From: Heligmosomoides polygyrus polygyrus
Lineage: Eukaryota; Nematoda; Chromadorea; Rhabditida; Heligmosomidae
Reading direction: 5' to 3'
DNA length: 64,000 nt
Assembly: GCA_947396885.1 (NCBI GenBank)
Contig: OX377204.1
Span: 40,323,975-40,387,974 of the forward strand
Shown here one piece after another: positions 10,441 through 22,698 of the stretch. The position numbers and the translations under genes are program-made. Numbering within the stretch: position 1 is the stretch's first letter; each line of letters opens with the position of its first letter. Below the pieces are notes generated by a model. That model was given only the letters and a program-made list of their open reading frames with translations. It did no database searches and was not told the origin of the DNA.

Positions 10441-11055
10441 TTTGCTCATTATTTTATTGAAGGCACAGATAGGAGTGTAGTGTAGCAGGATTTATGCAGA
10501 CAAAAACAGTTCTAGGATTTCTTTGATTTTACGTTTGTGAATAAGATCTCAGCCAAGTCGAACAATGCATCATTATCTACACGACATACACTCCACAATT
10601 TTCAAATTCTGTTATAGACTCTTTCACAGGTTTGCACGGAGTTCTCTTATGGTTAGATGCTCGCCGTTACCAAGCAACAGGTCCATTCTTTGAGAGCTCT
10701 ATAAGCTTGAAAATCTGACAGGAAATGAGATTTAGCAACCGGCACCCTGCGTTTCAGTTTACCTCTTACAGGCATTGCCAGTATCCAATTGCAAGAATCC
10801 TATAAGTAAGGACAGCTTCCGATAAATAAGGAAGGTAAGGACAGCTTTTCGGTGCGGGTTTCGCAAATTATAATGTTTGCACTTCTATTATTCGGTCACT
10901 AAAGACAAAGCTTCGCTCGTTGCGGACCTCTAGGAATAATACTGTTGTCCATCGTTGAAAATCTCATCATGAGTTCCCATTGAAACTAACTTGAATGCCT
11001 CTAAGAAGGCTTACTTGCAGGCATTTTTTCGGTAATTTTTTAACGACCATTTTTA
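10441..11055. other. Intergenic stretch, short local duplication only
   Basis: No gene seen. A 13-bp direct repeat GTAAGGACAGCTT occurs at about 10,806 and 10,840. Confidence 0.4.
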
Positions 11056-11059
11056 GCTG

Positions 11060-13200
11060 ACATTTTTGCGTTAATTTCGATCACCTGTATCACCCGCCGT
11101 CTCGTTGATCATCGAGTTGCTCGAGCGAGCGCCAGCAGCTTCTTCATTCGTCGCTACCGCGTGCCAGAGTGCCCCAATGGATCCTCTTCGCTCGAGGGAC
11201 ACGAAGAGCGCCATATCGTTCATTCAGGGCTCCCCCGAAGAAATCCGATCAACGCAATGGTGGGTATCCTGGTCTTTTCTTGACATCCAGCGGGATCCAG
11301 TCGGTGACGGGTCTCGTCCAGTGTGGGTCTGCGAAGCGCATCACGTGGCCGGTCCACCTAATTTTCGACCACTTGACTGATGGGACAGCGTCTTTGATCC
11401 GTGAACGTCGATGAAGCTCGGAACTCCGGAGGCCTCCTCTCAGTCGTGTCACTCCGAGCATCGTCGATGCCACGCTTCGAGACGCTGATGGTGTTCATCC
11501 TGCTTACGTATAGGCGTATGTTAGGACAGGAAGAACGGTAAAGTCGAATAGATGGGCACGGTCGGATAGATGGGCACGGAGTCGGACGTTCTTCGTCTTC
11601 TTCGCGACTTCTTCGACCCTCTTGAAAGCTTTCCAAGCCGCTCGTTTCTTCCTGCACAACGCTGTCGCTGGCGCTAGGTCGTTAGCCATGTTGACTTCGC
11701 GACCCTGTATCCGGAGATGTTCGTTTCGTTGAGAGAAAATGTGGCATCAGAAACTTGTCGTTCCTCATGAACAACGTCTTTGTAACATTCAGCTGCAGTC
11801 CAACGTTCCCACACACACGATCGAAGTCGGCCAGCATTCGCTTCGCCTGACTAATGCTCGGTGTTATGAACACGATGCCGTCAGCGAAGCGAAGATGGTG
11901 CAGCGGCCGCCCGTCGACCTTCACTCCCATGTCTTCCCATTCTAGTTCACGCATAACGTTTTCGAGGATGCGCTGAAGAGCTTCGAGAATATGGTAAACA
12001 TAAACATAAACATGGTATCCCCCTGTCGAAGCCCTCCCTTAACGTCGTTGACGACGTCGTTGTAGAATGAGATATTGGTCGTGAATCCACTGTACAGCTC
12101 TCGAAGGACTCTGATGTACTGAGAAGGAGCGTCCTGAGTGAGCAAGGCTTCGGTGACCGCTTCAGTTTCGACAGAGTCAATGCTTTCGATAAACGTGAGG
12201 CACAGCGGCAGATTGAGATGGATCCTCACAGAAATCCTGCTTTTTCGCATGGCTGTTCGCGTCCAGCGTTCTGCTGAGAATTCTCGCGTTGACTCGAGTG
12301 AACACTTTGTAGACTACGGACAGCAGACAGATCGGGCGATAGTTGCCAATGTCGCGAATATCTTCCTTCTCCTACATCAAGACACCCCTGGTCTTCCATT
12401 GAGATGGAACCTTGCATTCAGATAGGTAGCGCATGAAGAGCCGCGCCAGAGTTGATGAGCGCTGCCGGAGGGTTTTTTCAGGTGTTCGGGTCTGATCCTG
12501 TCGGCACCGGGTGCCGTACGTTTCTTCACTGACGTGATGGCGTGTCGGATCCCGGAAGGGAGAACAGAGGGAACGACGCATCCATCCTGCAGAATATGGC
12601 ATGGGGCAGGTGGACGTGGCTATCAAGGAGATCAGGGAATAAGTCGTGGATGGCCTTCTCCATGGTCCTTCTGGAGGAGGTCATCACGATAGGTCATCCA
12701 TCATGACGGTTGCGTCACAACGTCAGAAAGCGGTCATCTTGGTTTTCAAGTTGGCGAAGTTCCGGCAGTCATTGCAGATGCTCAACCCTGCCTCTGCAGC
12801 TTCAGCCAACACTTTCGCCCTTCTCTCCTTAATATTTTCTTTTATCGCCGCTCTGCATAGCTTCGTTAGATCGGACGTCAGTTGGTACTCATGCTCTGCT
12901 GCTCCACGCTGGTGTATCCGCTCGAGAGTTTTCAAAGAGAGACGTCTCTTGGTCTTCAAGCCCTCGACTCCCTTAGCACTACCTTGACGGATGCCTCCGA
13001 TGCGAGCGTGCGGGCGCTGTAAGTACAAATCGTCAACATAGTTCTTCTCAATTTTCGTAGCCTGGTTAGGCCCAGAAACTTTAGCCGCCCCTCCGTACTC
13101 GTCCTTCCAATCGTTGCAGAAATGAGCTCTTTCGGGGTCAGGGGAATGAGACCCTTTAGTGCTGCTGTGTTTCCTTGCAATACTCACGGGTCACGTAGTC
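11060..13200 (-). mobile_element. Decayed non-LTR reverse transcriptase element (third family, copy A)
   Basis: Minus-strand fragments in the correct order of one reverse transcriptase. A linker region at 13,190-12,720 ends near NFANLKTKMTAF. A finger region follows near 12,626-12,372 (GADRIRPEHL-like, split by frameshifts). Palm motif A is seen as SIDSVETEAVTEALL and motif B as GGLRQGDT (12,250-11,942). The catalytic region at 11,954-11,682 reads LHHLRFADGIVFIT, where ADG replaces the usual ADD. The C-terminal part at 11,473-11,249 reads KIRWTGHVMRFADPHWTRPV. Frameshifts and stops separate all blocks, so the copy is dead. A second, shorter copy is at 30,300-31,235. The sequence from 13,200 to about 13,610 may be its further 5' part. 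Confidence 0.75.
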
Positions 13201-13610
13201 ATGCTCTGTCGTCCAGGCTTAGAACTCCGGGCAGCCAGCGAGACTGCCCGAAGGGTGCGTCGAGACTTCTAAGGCGGCCTCGAATCGCCTTACGATGCAC
13301 TCTCCTTCAAACGAGTGCAAGCTTCTGGCCGTGCCGCCACAGTTAATAGAATCCGCGCAGGCGCGAACCCATCCACGCAAATTGTGCATGAACATGCTGC
13401 TCTCGCACACAAGGAACGAGTCGACCACAGCAGGAGCAAGAAGTCCATCCCCGTATCTCACCGTCCCTGGGCAGTACACGGTCGCATTTGGTTCGCGTTT
13501 CGTTCCCTTGTCCACCATCTGGGACGCGCCACGTGGCCCTGCGACAAGCGGCCCGAAATCCCTCTTAACAAAACAGCCCGAAGGCTCTTTATTGCGGGAG
13601 ATCCGTAGAA
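13201..13610 (-). other. GC-rich stretch between decayed reverse transcriptase and mariner
   Basis: Long open frames on both strands and no recognised motif. It may be the decayed N-terminal part of the reverse transcriptase element to its left on the map. No boundary repeat was found. Confidence 0.3.
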
Positions 13611-13614
13611 AATA

Positions 13615-14712
13615 AAACAAAGAAGTCATTTTCGACATCATCTTGGCTGCTGAGTTTTTACCCTTCACATGATGATCTAAATGCTTCAAGAATTGATGAT
13701 CGGTAGGGGACAGATCTGGTGAATATGCTGGATGTGGCAGAGTCTCGTATCCCAATTCATCCAGTTTCTGGACAACAATTTTTGAGACGTGCGGACGCGC
13801 GTTGTCATGCAGTAGGATTGGGCCTCTTCGATTGACCAAAGCGGGCAATTTTTCAATGGCCTGCACTTCAACTGCATCACTTCACTTCGGCACAGTACTT
13901 CTCCGCTGTGATAGTCTCTTCAATCCTCAAGAAACTGTGATGGACTCTACCAGCCATTGTCCACCATACGGTACGGGATGGTCTTCTTTGGACGGAGACT
14001 TGGTTCCGGCATCTCCTAGGCTCATTCGTGTCCAACCATTGTGCATGATGAAATATTGGAATAAACCATCCATTTTTCGTTGCATGCCACGGACGTCTCC
14101 AAAAAAAAGGCTCCTTAGATTGCGCAGCCTTAACGAAACAGGTGTCGGGGCGCTTATGAATCTACCCCTTCGGTCAGTTCGTGCAGGACTCATTTATCCG
14201 ATTTCTTTACTTTTCCGATCGCATTTAAGTGGCGACTGACGGTGCTGCCATCAACGCCGAAATGCTGTACTAGCTCTGTCACAGTTTGACGCCGATCCGC
14301 TTCCACCATGGTTTTGAGTTGGCTGTCGTTAAGGAATGATGGCGGCTTCCTCGGTCTTCGAGGCTTTCATCTTCAGATCGAAACTTTCGAACCAATGACG
14401 AATTATGCGTACTTTAGCGAAATCCTTCCCAAATACAGCGCTGATGTTACGAGCTGCGGCCGCGGTGGTGTGTCCATTTTCCCATTTATATAAGTAGACC
14501 ACCCAATATCGCTCTGATTCATACTGTAAAAACGACGTCAAAAACTCGGAACGAGGCAATTATGTCACAAAAGCTGCGAATGGTAAGAAAGCGGAGGCTC
14601 TGCGCTTTCAGAAAGTGTACACAGTGCCTGAAACGGTAACATTCGTAGCCACGAAAAATCGACCAGAAGTTGAGGTAGCAAAATCGCCCTTTTCATATGC
14701 AATGACCTAATA
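13615..14712 (-). mobile_element. Degenerate mariner transposon (mariner 1)
   Basis: Minus-strand transposase pieces in order. Near 14,559-14,329 is an N-terminal region (SFLQYESERYWVVYLYKWEN, RHWFESFDLKMK). Near 14,193-13,927 is the middle (HNGWTRMSLGDAGTKSP). Near 13,866-13,690 are the catalytic-core motifs ILLHDNARPHVSK and HPAYSPDLSPTDHQFLKHL, giving the second and third Asp of the D,D34D triad. Stops and frameshifts separate the pieces. The probable 5' terminal repeat is at 14,690-14,712 (TATTAGGTCATTGCATATG on minus). I did not find the opposite terminal repeat, so the 3' end appears truncated near 13,615. Confidence 0.8.
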
Positions 14713-15770
14713 TATGCTTCAGTGCCAAACGGGATAGGTCAGTCTTTATTGAGTTACCTAACGTTTCGGCCAGTTCATCGTATTTGCATGCCCTGAAAAT
14801 GCTCGAGGGAGGGAAGGGAAGGGAACATATGAACCTACATACTATCCATATGAAGGGAACATATGAACCTACTATCAGGAAGTTCATCCACTGATCTTCC
14901 CATCCTTTCAGGACATTCAGACCGCCCAATGCGAGGAGCGGGCGAGAGGTTAGGCTGCTCAAGTATGGACTTTCTTGCAACTTTGTCCGGCGCAGGAGCA
15001 TGAAAAAACATTTAATCACGAAGTTAGAAAAATAGAATCATCAACAGATCCTTAAGGAAAGAACTGCTGCTTCCATTTGTTGGGTTTTGGCCCTCACTTG
15101 ATAACACACCTGCTTCGGTCAGGTGATCTTAGGCATCAGTAAGAAAAATCAGATCACACAGTGATTCTTCGTTATGCGCTTGTTAGGCTTGGATTGCCTC
15201 TCCATAGCTCGAAATTACTTGTTCATTTCACCCCATATGGCACATAAGATCTTTTCTAGTCCAAGCGTCGGCATTACAGCAAAAAGTGGCACCATTATTC
15301 CTCAAACTTTGTCGTAAAGGTAGCAGCAAAAATGTAGGTGCCGGGCAATACATTTTCAACAGGCTTCCCCATGTTTGCGCAGGATACGCTGTCCTGAGGT
15401 CCATCAACAGATCTGTAGGGAAACCCAAATTATTTCATGGTGCAGACTGTAGACAAGGAAAACGGCTTCCATAGTAAAGCACTGAAAGTTGAGGCGCGGT
15501 GCAAAGAGCAGCAACCTAAGCTGCTCCATTAATGGTGATGAGATGTATGGCGCAGAGGTGGTCATTCAACCTATTGTTGAAGAGAGGAAACAAGCCATGT
15601 TATTTTATTCGTCAGTAAGCACGCTCGGGCTGGCTATGAGTCTGACTTGGTTGCGTGCGCGGCCAACTGCCGCCAAGTGGTCGGAGGTGAACAATCGTTA
15701 AAGCACATGTAGAGCAAGCAGCCATTTAACACCTATACTCGACGACCACCCTTCTGAATTATGGAGACCA
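14713..15770. other. Intergenic stretch with a short direct repeat
   Basis: No gene recognised. GAAGGGAACATATGAACCTA occurs nearly twice in tandem at about 14,816-14,872. Confidence 0.4.
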
Positions 15771-15779
15771 CTTGAACCT

Positions 15780-16513
15780 AGTAAGCTTCCGCACGCGCCA
15801 GAATGCCATCGGAAATAATGCCTAAAAAAACACTAAACAACTTCGTCAGGGATACCCGGAATGTTAAGCTCATTTTTATGCATCCCTCGTGGTTTTTTAG
15901 GTAATGTGAATAAAACATTGAAGGCTGTGAATGAACGTAGCTCACCTGAGCAAGCTTATCCGTGGTCACTTTTGCTTGATGGGGTGCGGCGTTGTCGAAA
16001 AGGAGGACCTTCTTGAAGCGCTGAGACCGAATAAGAGCGAGTCGCCGGTCCATCTCTTCTAATTCGTTCGCCATGGCCTTGTAGTCCATCGTCGTGATTT
16101 TGGAAAACAGCTTCCAGTATACCGGTCCATGGGCGCAGACTCAAAAGCTCAGATGGTGCTTCTCGCCATCCCGCCGAACGAAGGTCGGTAACAGGTCGTC
16201 AGACCTCATCCAGCTAGCTGCTTAGCAGGTTAAGGTAGAAGACGTACTTCTCATCTTGCGTGACTATTGAGTCCAGGCTGCTCGGGGCTGGGAATTGGGC
16301 GAGATTTGCGCGACACAGGTCGACTCGTCAGACTGGAGTTTCGGCATGAGACAGACTGGGGTTTTGGCATGCTTCTGGAGAGGGCGAAAATGGTCACTTC
16401 TCAGGTGGCCTTCAGTAAATAGCAGACAAACATACAAATACGAGAAGCACGGAACCGGACAAATATGAGCACGGCATAAAAAGTCTCATTACTTTTGGCC
16501 TACCCTAATAATA
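15780..16513 (-). mobile_element. Degenerate mariner transposon (mariner 2)
   Basis: The minus-strand frame at about 16,144-15,890 reads GPVYWKLFSKITT-like sequence, MANELEEMDRRLALIRSQRF and VLLFDNAAPHQAKVTTDKLA, matching the transposase region around the second catalytic Asp. The C-terminal third is not recognisable. The right end at about 16,471-16,513 looks like a mariner terminal repeat (minus strand TTATTAGGGTAGGCCAAAAG). The left end is not defined. Confidence 0.65.
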
Positions 16514-16619
16514 GAATTTGTTATCTCCACCACCTCATCTTGAAACAGGTTGACTGTTCGAAAAACCAGAGGGGCCTATACACCTTACTAGCGAGGTCGA
16601 TAAAAATAATTATTTATAC

Positions 16620-16830
16620 TTCGGTTACGGGTGTTACTTGGAGTGCTGATCATAAATCTGGCATCGGTTTTTAGATTTTCCGTTTTCTTATGACAGGTTA
16701 GAGAAGGTGTGGGTAGGTGAGGGCGGTGAGGTCGGATGCACCAATTTCGCCCAACCTTTGTGCGTGGGGGTTATTTGGGGCGCTGATCACGAATCTGGCA
16801 TCAGTTTTTGACTTGGTTAACCTGGAAGTC
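16620..16830 (+). repeat. Two copies of a dispersed GCTGATCACGAATCTGGCATC repeat
   Basis: GGTGTTACTTGGAGTGCTGA (about 16,629) and GGGGTTATTTGGGGCGCTGA (about 16,766), each followed by a similar ATCA(C/T)(A/G)AATCTGGCATC block. The same motif recurs at about 24,778, and at about 51,783, 52,000 and 52,135 inside an inverted-repeat element, so it marks a dispersed family. Confidence 0.55.
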
Positions 16831-16974
16831 AAAAATTCTTACCTTTCCACTTTCAAAGAGCACTATCGAGCACTTTCAAAGAGCTCGATAAACGTAAACG
16901 AAATTTGTTGTCGTGCTTTTGCTCAAAAATGTGTTGGAAATGGGGATAAAGGGTTTCACTGACGATAAGTCGGA

Positions 16975-17075
16975 AAATGCAAAAACGCCAGTCCAAGGGA
17001 GAACGGAACCCACGACCATACCCCTGTGAAGCTACAACACTACCACTACGCCAACCCATCACATTGGGATGGAGC
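16975..17075 (-). repeat. tRNA-like SINE head, minus strand
   Basis: On minus, TTGGCGTAGTGGTAGTG (A-box-like) is followed about 35 bases later by TCGTGGGTTCCGTTCTCC (B-box-like). The cloverleaf cannot be completed, so a pol III-derived repeat is more likely than a working tRNA gene. The body would continue toward lower coordinates. Confidence 0.4.
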
Positions 17076-17079
17076 AGCA

Positions 17080-17735
17080 GGGCTTCATGAACTTCGCGCT
17101 CTCGCCTCCACACTCCTTTTTTCGACCACAGAAGAACATTCCGAAAAAAGTAACTATGGTTTCGGACTCCACACATGGGACCCTACATTCTGTAAAGATT
17201 GCATCGCAAAAGCTCACCTCCACTTTGGAGACCCTCCTTGTCAGAGCCTCAGAGACCTGGGATCTACCAAAGGTGGATGAACAGCGGTCAGCGTCGCGCA
17301 GCGAGAAATCAAGGGGACAATGCTCGGAGCAGGGTCAAGCGTGGAGTTCGATTTTTGATGAAAATTCACGACCCCCTCCCTCTCTCTTCCACTGTTTTAT
17401 TCCTTATACTTGGTTTCTGCAAGATTTTATGTGCATTTTAAACCCTTGGTTCTCCTTTTCAGCTTCGACACTGAAGAAAAAATGAGAAGAGGACACTGAA
17501 CAATACATGCTTTGATAACACAATAAAGTTCTTTAAAGTCTTGAACGCTATTTTTCGACACTTCAAAATAAAGATTTTCTGGCAGCAGTCTTACAATCAA
17601 CACCATTCAATTATCGCAGGTTTTTTTTCAGAACGTCATGGACACGACACATTTTTCTATCTGAAGGAGCGACGTCTGCATCTGAAATTGTGTTCTTGAG
17701 CTGTATTATATAAAACACTATTTTCAGTATATTTT
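17080..17735. other. Intergenic stretch, nothing recognised
   Basis: Contains open frames without start context, splice sites or family motifs. No feature supported. Confidence 0.4.
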
Positions 17736-17739
17736 TTGA

Positions 17740-20300
17740 TGAGCGAGAGGGATTTTTGATTTTCGGAAAATAAGCCGAGTTATGATCAATTTTGTGAAGT
17801 GAACTGAATCTCGGATCGACCTTTCACCGTCGTCATCGGAGAGGAGGGGGGCGTTCGTATCGGCTGGTTGTAGGCGCCGCTGCCGCGCGCTCAGGTGGCC
17901 ATACCTGCGGCGTCATCTCCCCGCTCGCCGTCTCCGCTCACGCTCTGGCACCCGTCGCGCGCGCGGCGACAACGGCCCGACGGAGGCCGTCGTCGGCGGC
18001 CCCACGGATGGCCCGACGGACGAGTAGAGCACGCAGGAGGTCAACCAGATTTGCTGGGACTGCAATCGACAGGATGTTCAGAGGATTTACAAAACCAGTG
18101 TAAGGATACATGTTGGCATGATACAAACATAGCTCTGCATCAGAATTTCGAGCTCTATCTAATGAGCTCTACCTCAAGCTCATCAATGCCACCGTTGATG
18201 CGATATTCTTCAAATTTGAAACTGAAAAATAATTCTTTGCAATCCTGCTGCGAAGCTGTAAAAGGAATGTTTCCAGACTAAAATTTCACACAGAATTCAA
18301 CTACGTCGTCTAAATACCTTCTAGAGCTCTTTTTTTAAAGAAAAAATTGTGTGGATGACACCGTTGGAGATATGTCTCCAAGACAACATTCTACACAGAA
18401 TTCAATTACGAAATTTATGTTCACAAATACAGTGTGTCCCAAAAATGTATACGCATGTTTGAAGGTGATAACCTTGCTCAGAGAAGGGTACTGGAGAGCT
18501 TGATGGCTCAGATAAAATTGTAAGACAGTAAAAATATTCTGACAAATGAGGGTATAGATTGCGCCATGCGCTCGTCTAAAACCTTGCATTTCACACTCGA
18601 ATGATTGTTTTCGCTTGAACACTTGTTATAATTTCTCCAAAAAGTGGTCGTTTCGATTGATGTGAGCTTCTTTAAAGGTTTGAAAGTTCAAAACACATTA
18701 TGGCTTGCGAAAAATGCAGACTCCTAAATCCTAAAAAATCCTAAGAATCCTAAAAAACGCATGTACTATTTGAGCGGTTCTATCATTGGTGATAGTGAAG
18801 CTTTTGAAGATGTTTAACATCTTCAAAAGCACAGGGTAACGAAGTTTCCGTGGCGTGCAAATAGTCAAGATTGCGCCATGCACTCGACTGAAACCTTGCA
18901 TTTCAGACTCGATTGATTGTGCATGGGCTAACTGCTTGTTAAAATTCTGTTACTACTTGGCCACACTAACCTGTGCAGCGCCTCATTTAACGTTTAGAAA
19001 TTGACGATTACGTGAAAGGCAAGTGACGTGTGAGTTTATTGATTACACAATTTATCACTTTCGCTATCGCTCTAATAATCCTCTCTACATTTTTAAGCTC
19101 ATAACAAGAGTCAGGCACGGCTCTAAGCCTTTCTACGAAGGGAAGGAGTTTATCCTGAAGTGGCACTGGAAGTTTGAAAACACCGTAGAAGTGCGTAGGC
19201 GACTCAGCGACACCCTGTATTGACTGTATAGTGGAGAATTTGTGTTAGCTCACTATATGCTCCATTCACAGAACTAATGGCGGTGGTAAGCAACAATTGA
19301 TTAATAGACATGTCCTACTACCTGGTAATAAACATAACCTCGGCCCCCTGGACGCACGGCCTCCAGGAGGTCGAGGTCTTATGAGAGGGCAATGAAAGAC
19401 TATGTGTTCAGTGACCTCGTTTATCCCCAGAACTGAAGTTTCGGACCGCTTGATTGACATCCACAAAGAATCGATGAATTGACCAATATCGGTTGATGAT
19501 CGATCGAAACGTCAAAAACGAACTTCAGATTCGTGTTCAACGATCTCGGTCACCCTCACGGCATAAGTTTTGTACCGCTTGAATGACATACACAGAAAAC
19601 GCACACAACTCTTTTATATGGAATAGAATAGGGTATCAACGTCGTGATTGAATTCTGCGTAGAATGTTGGCTTAGAGACATGTCCCCAACGGTGTGATAT
19701 ACACAATTTTTTTCTCTAAAAAAGAGCTTTCTAGAAGGTATTTAGACGACGTAGTTGAATTCTGTGTGAAATTCTAGTCTGAAAACATACCTATTACAGC
19801 TTCGCAGCAGGATTGCAAAGAATTATTTTTCGGTTTCAAATTTGAAGAATATCGCATCAACGGCGGCATTGATGAGCTTGAGGTAGAGCTCATTAGATAG
19901 AGCTCGAAATTCTGATGTAGAGCTATGTTTGTTTAGCGCCAACATGTAGCTTTACACTGGTTTTGTTAATCCTCTGAACATCCTGTTGATTGCAGTCCCA
20001 ACAAATCTGGTCGACCTGCGTGCTCCGCTCGCCCGTCGTGCCGCCGTCGTGGGGCCGCCGACGACGGCCTTCGTCGGGCCGTTGTACACCGCGCGCGCGA
20101 CGAGTGCCAGAGCGTGAGCGGAGACGGCGAGCGGGGAGATGACGCCGCAGGTATGGCCACCTGGGCGGGCCTCCGCGGCGCCCACGACCAGCCGATACGA
20201 ACGCTACGCACCCTCATCGGAGTGATCTCACAAAAATATTCATAACTCGACCAATTTTTCAAAATTCAAAATATGCGCTCACTCATTTACAATTACAGGA
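17740..20300. repeat. Long inverted repeat, arms of about 660 bp, 1.2-kb loop
   Basis: The left arm (about 17,740-18,415) is matched in inverted orientation by the right arm (about 19,640-20,300). Landmarks pair one to one: GAGTTATGA (17,777 / 20,247), the GC-rich block GCGTTCGTATCGGCTGGT (17,850 / 20,207), GCCATACCTGCGGCGTCATC (17,898 / 20,157), CGACAGGATGTTCAGAGG (18,067 / 19,983) and ATTCTACACAGAATTCAAT (18,391 / 19,660). Arms are about 85-90% alike by eye. It resembles a foldback or long-terminal-inverted-repeat DNA transposon without a transposase. The loop carries a separate insertion (18,430-19,217). Confidence 0.85.
18430..19217. mobile_element. Non-autonomous element in the loop of the long inverted repeat
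   Basis: Begins TA-CAGTGTGTCCCAAAAATG and ends CGACACCCTG-TA, giving short terminal inverted repeats (CAG(T/G)GTGTC) next to TA dinucleotides, as for Tc1/mariner-type insertions. Inside, a roughly 50-bp unit starting GATTGCGCCATGC is present twice (about 18,558 and 18,870). A perfect 13-bp-stem hairpin GCTTTTGAAGATG lies at 18,800-18,830. No transposase is present. Confidence 0.5.
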
Positions 20301-20394
20301 AACATGCATTCTTACTATATAGGAACCGATTTCCACAAAACGGGTTTTCATGCGCGGGGGGGGAGCTCGATTTTCGGCACGTATTTTCGCGAAA

Positions 20395-20745
20395 TGGACC
20401 AGAAATTGGACCCCTCTCGCCGCGCACGAATACCCCTTTTTTGGAGAACGGTGCCTACATAGCGAGAAGGCGCTTTTTTTCGAGTTTGTGATGAGCTAGT
20501 GGGATTTTAAAATTTCTAAGAACTTACAGAGTTATGAGCATTTTTGTGAAGACACCTCAATTTTTTCGCTCAAAATTGAACCCTCTGCCGCGTATGAAGT
20601 TCTTTTTTTTAGAAAATGGTTATTACACTGTGGAATATCGACTTTCCTTTAGTTTTTGAAAAGATAGCGAAATTCTCAGAAATCGAAAAACATACCGAGT
20701 TATGAGCCTTTTTGTGAACGTTCAATTTTATGCTCCGATCACGTT
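20395..20745 (+). repeat. Two degenerate tandem units of about 170 bp
   Basis: Units beginning near GCCGCGCACGAATA (about 20,419) and GCCGCGTATGAAGT (about 20,588) share internal blocks ending in ACAGAGTTATGAGCATTTTT (20,525) and ACCGAGTTATGAGCCTTTTT (20,694). A related unit forms the outermost part of both arms of the adjacent long inverted repeat, so the tandem array and the foldback are probably parts of one element family. Confidence 0.5.
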
Positions 20746-20777
20746 GGTACAGAGTCGAGCAGAGGTCGATTCAACCT

Positions 20778-20825
20778 GGGCCGGATTCATCAAAGTTACT
20801 GCAGCAACTTTGATGAATCCGGCCC
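20778..20825. repeat. Perfect 20-bp-stem hairpin
   Basis: GGGCCGGATTCATCAAAGTT (20,778-20,797), loop ACTGCAGC, then the exact inverse complement (20,806-20,825). Weaker pairing continues outward (ATTCAAC against GTTCAAT). It resembles a miniature inverted-repeat element core. Confidence 0.7.
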
Positions 20826-20829
20826 CTGT

Positions 20830-22285
20830 TCAATCCAGAAAACCATGATTTCTTCACAGTGAATTGATCAGTACTTCGAGGTTTTGTGGCAGAATTTTAA
20901 CTGTATTGGGGTCTAATTTGTGTAGAAGACATTTACTTTTTCATGAAAAACGAGAATTTTGTATACGATCCATTCTAGCCATTTCGATATCGCAGCAGAG
21001 AAGCTCAGTTTTTTACTGTTTAAAATTTTATATGGCACAGTTCCAATCTCTCTGTCGTTCTTTCTTTCAGAAGGTAGAAAAGTTTTTCCGCGAAGAGTGC
21101 ATCCATCCTTCAGTTGCGGTCGATCATGTCAGAGAACGCAATAGCCGCTCGTAAGCAGTTATAACTCAGAGAATTTTGGAGCTTCTGGAAAATGCACAAA
21201 GCTTTAATAAATGTGGTTTCTATGCTTTACAACACAGGTTCTAAAAGTAACATCTTCCATGTGATCAGATTATGTGATTATGTGTTAATCCATTGTGATT
21301 TGGATCGACATTTTTTTTGGCAAATGACGCTAAATCGAGACGTCTGATCATATAGAAACTGGTTTCAGAAAAACATAGTTTTATCACTGGGTGTCAAACG
21401 GGCCTAAAACTTTATAGGGTACGATTTCACTTTCAGATGCTGTTTCCTGCTGAAGAGAGAAAATTCTTTTCGAGGCAAGTCCGTCCTTCGGTTGCCATTC
21501 CGTCATCGATTCGAAGAGCGCTTCAAAAATCTTGTAGGGAAAGCACTTAGGTTTTCCTCAGTAATTAACACTTGAAATTTCATAGAGTGCGATTCTGGAA
21601 TGTATATGTCGTTCCTTCAGGCAGAAAACTACTGTGTCCATAACGTCCTCGGGAAATCTGAAAAAATTAAAGCCTCTCATTGACTCTAAATCTGAGGACA
21701 GGAAATCTTTATTTTCACTGTACAACATTTTTTTATTATTCAATGCCATCTTATTAGCTCCAGGGAACGCAAGTGCTTGTATGTCTCCGTATTGTCGTAG
21801 CCACACTTGGAAGAAATAACTTATTAACAGATGCAAACATCATCTAAAATCCTGAAATTGGAGAGAATCCTCTGCCAAAACCGAAAGAGTACGCCCCCCC
21901 CCCCCCTCCAGACGACGCCACAGTACGACCACCCCCCCCCCCTTTCGATTCCGCAACCTCAAGCTTGATCCTGGCTCGGAGTGACACTTGACCGCTGACG
22001 CGGAGGAGAGCACAGATTTAGGCAAGGGAAAGGGCTTCGGGGTGTGGCTCGAGTGATGCGCCCGTGTTAGAATTGCCTACTACATCCTGGAGTTCCCTGC
22101 CTTGCCAAATTCGGAGGTAGATAAAGCACGGATCTGTAATCGAAGCAAGGAGATAAGAGTGTATGCAGGGACGCACAATGTGTGCGCGCCACGGCGCTGC
22201 AAGGTGACCCCCCCCCCCGACCTTATTTGCGCCTGACAGACTCGTGGTTAGCACCGCAGATAACCCCCTGTGCGATGTTTGAGCG
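20830..22285. other. Intergenic stretch with a MITE-like block
   Basis: No gene seen in 20,830-21,880. C-homopolymer runs occur at about 21,894-21,906, 21,931-21,943 and 22,208-22,218. At 21,993-22,115 is a copy of the dispersed block CGCGGAGGAGAGCAC then GGCAAGGGAAAGGGCTTC, found again in the clic-1 introns. Confidence 0.5.
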
Positions 22286-22697
22286 GAATCTCCTTCCGGA
22301 AATCTTCACGCACTTCTCCCACGTCCATCCGCCGTGATCGCCCAACGGCGCCCCGCAACCCCACCCGGCTCACCGCCGCTCGCCCGCGACGCGTCGAAAG
22401 CCTCGCCTTCGCGGCCGGGCGCCTGAATCAAGAGACGGGGCGCGTCGCGGTCGCGGTGCGGCCGGCTCAGTCATCGCCGGTCCGACTTCCGAATTTCGTG
22501 GATCTGCGGGTGACGTGGTCGCCGGGCCCTCCGGCCGGTACGGGTGCCTTCGCTGGTCAGCGGGTTGGGCCGTGCCCGCCCTTTCCAGCCGCTCGACTCG
22601 CCCTCGCTGTTCGTGTGGGGCTCGTGGACGCGGCCGGGTGTCTCGCGGTGTTCTGCGACAGAGGCCTTCAGCCGGTCCCTTATCCGTCGTTTTCCAG
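22286..22697 (+). promoter_or_regulatory. Upstream/promoter region of clic-1 with probable trans-splice acceptor
   Basis: GC-rich, CpG-rich sequence directly upstream of the clathrin light chain ATG. It ends in TCGTTTTCCAG at 22,687-22,697, one base before the ATG at 22,699. A polypyrimidine-AG site abutting a start codon is the usual form of a nematode SL1 trans-splice acceptor, so the mature mRNA would have an almost zero-length native 5' UTR. No TATA box is seen. Confidence 0.55.
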
Positions 22698-22698
22698 C

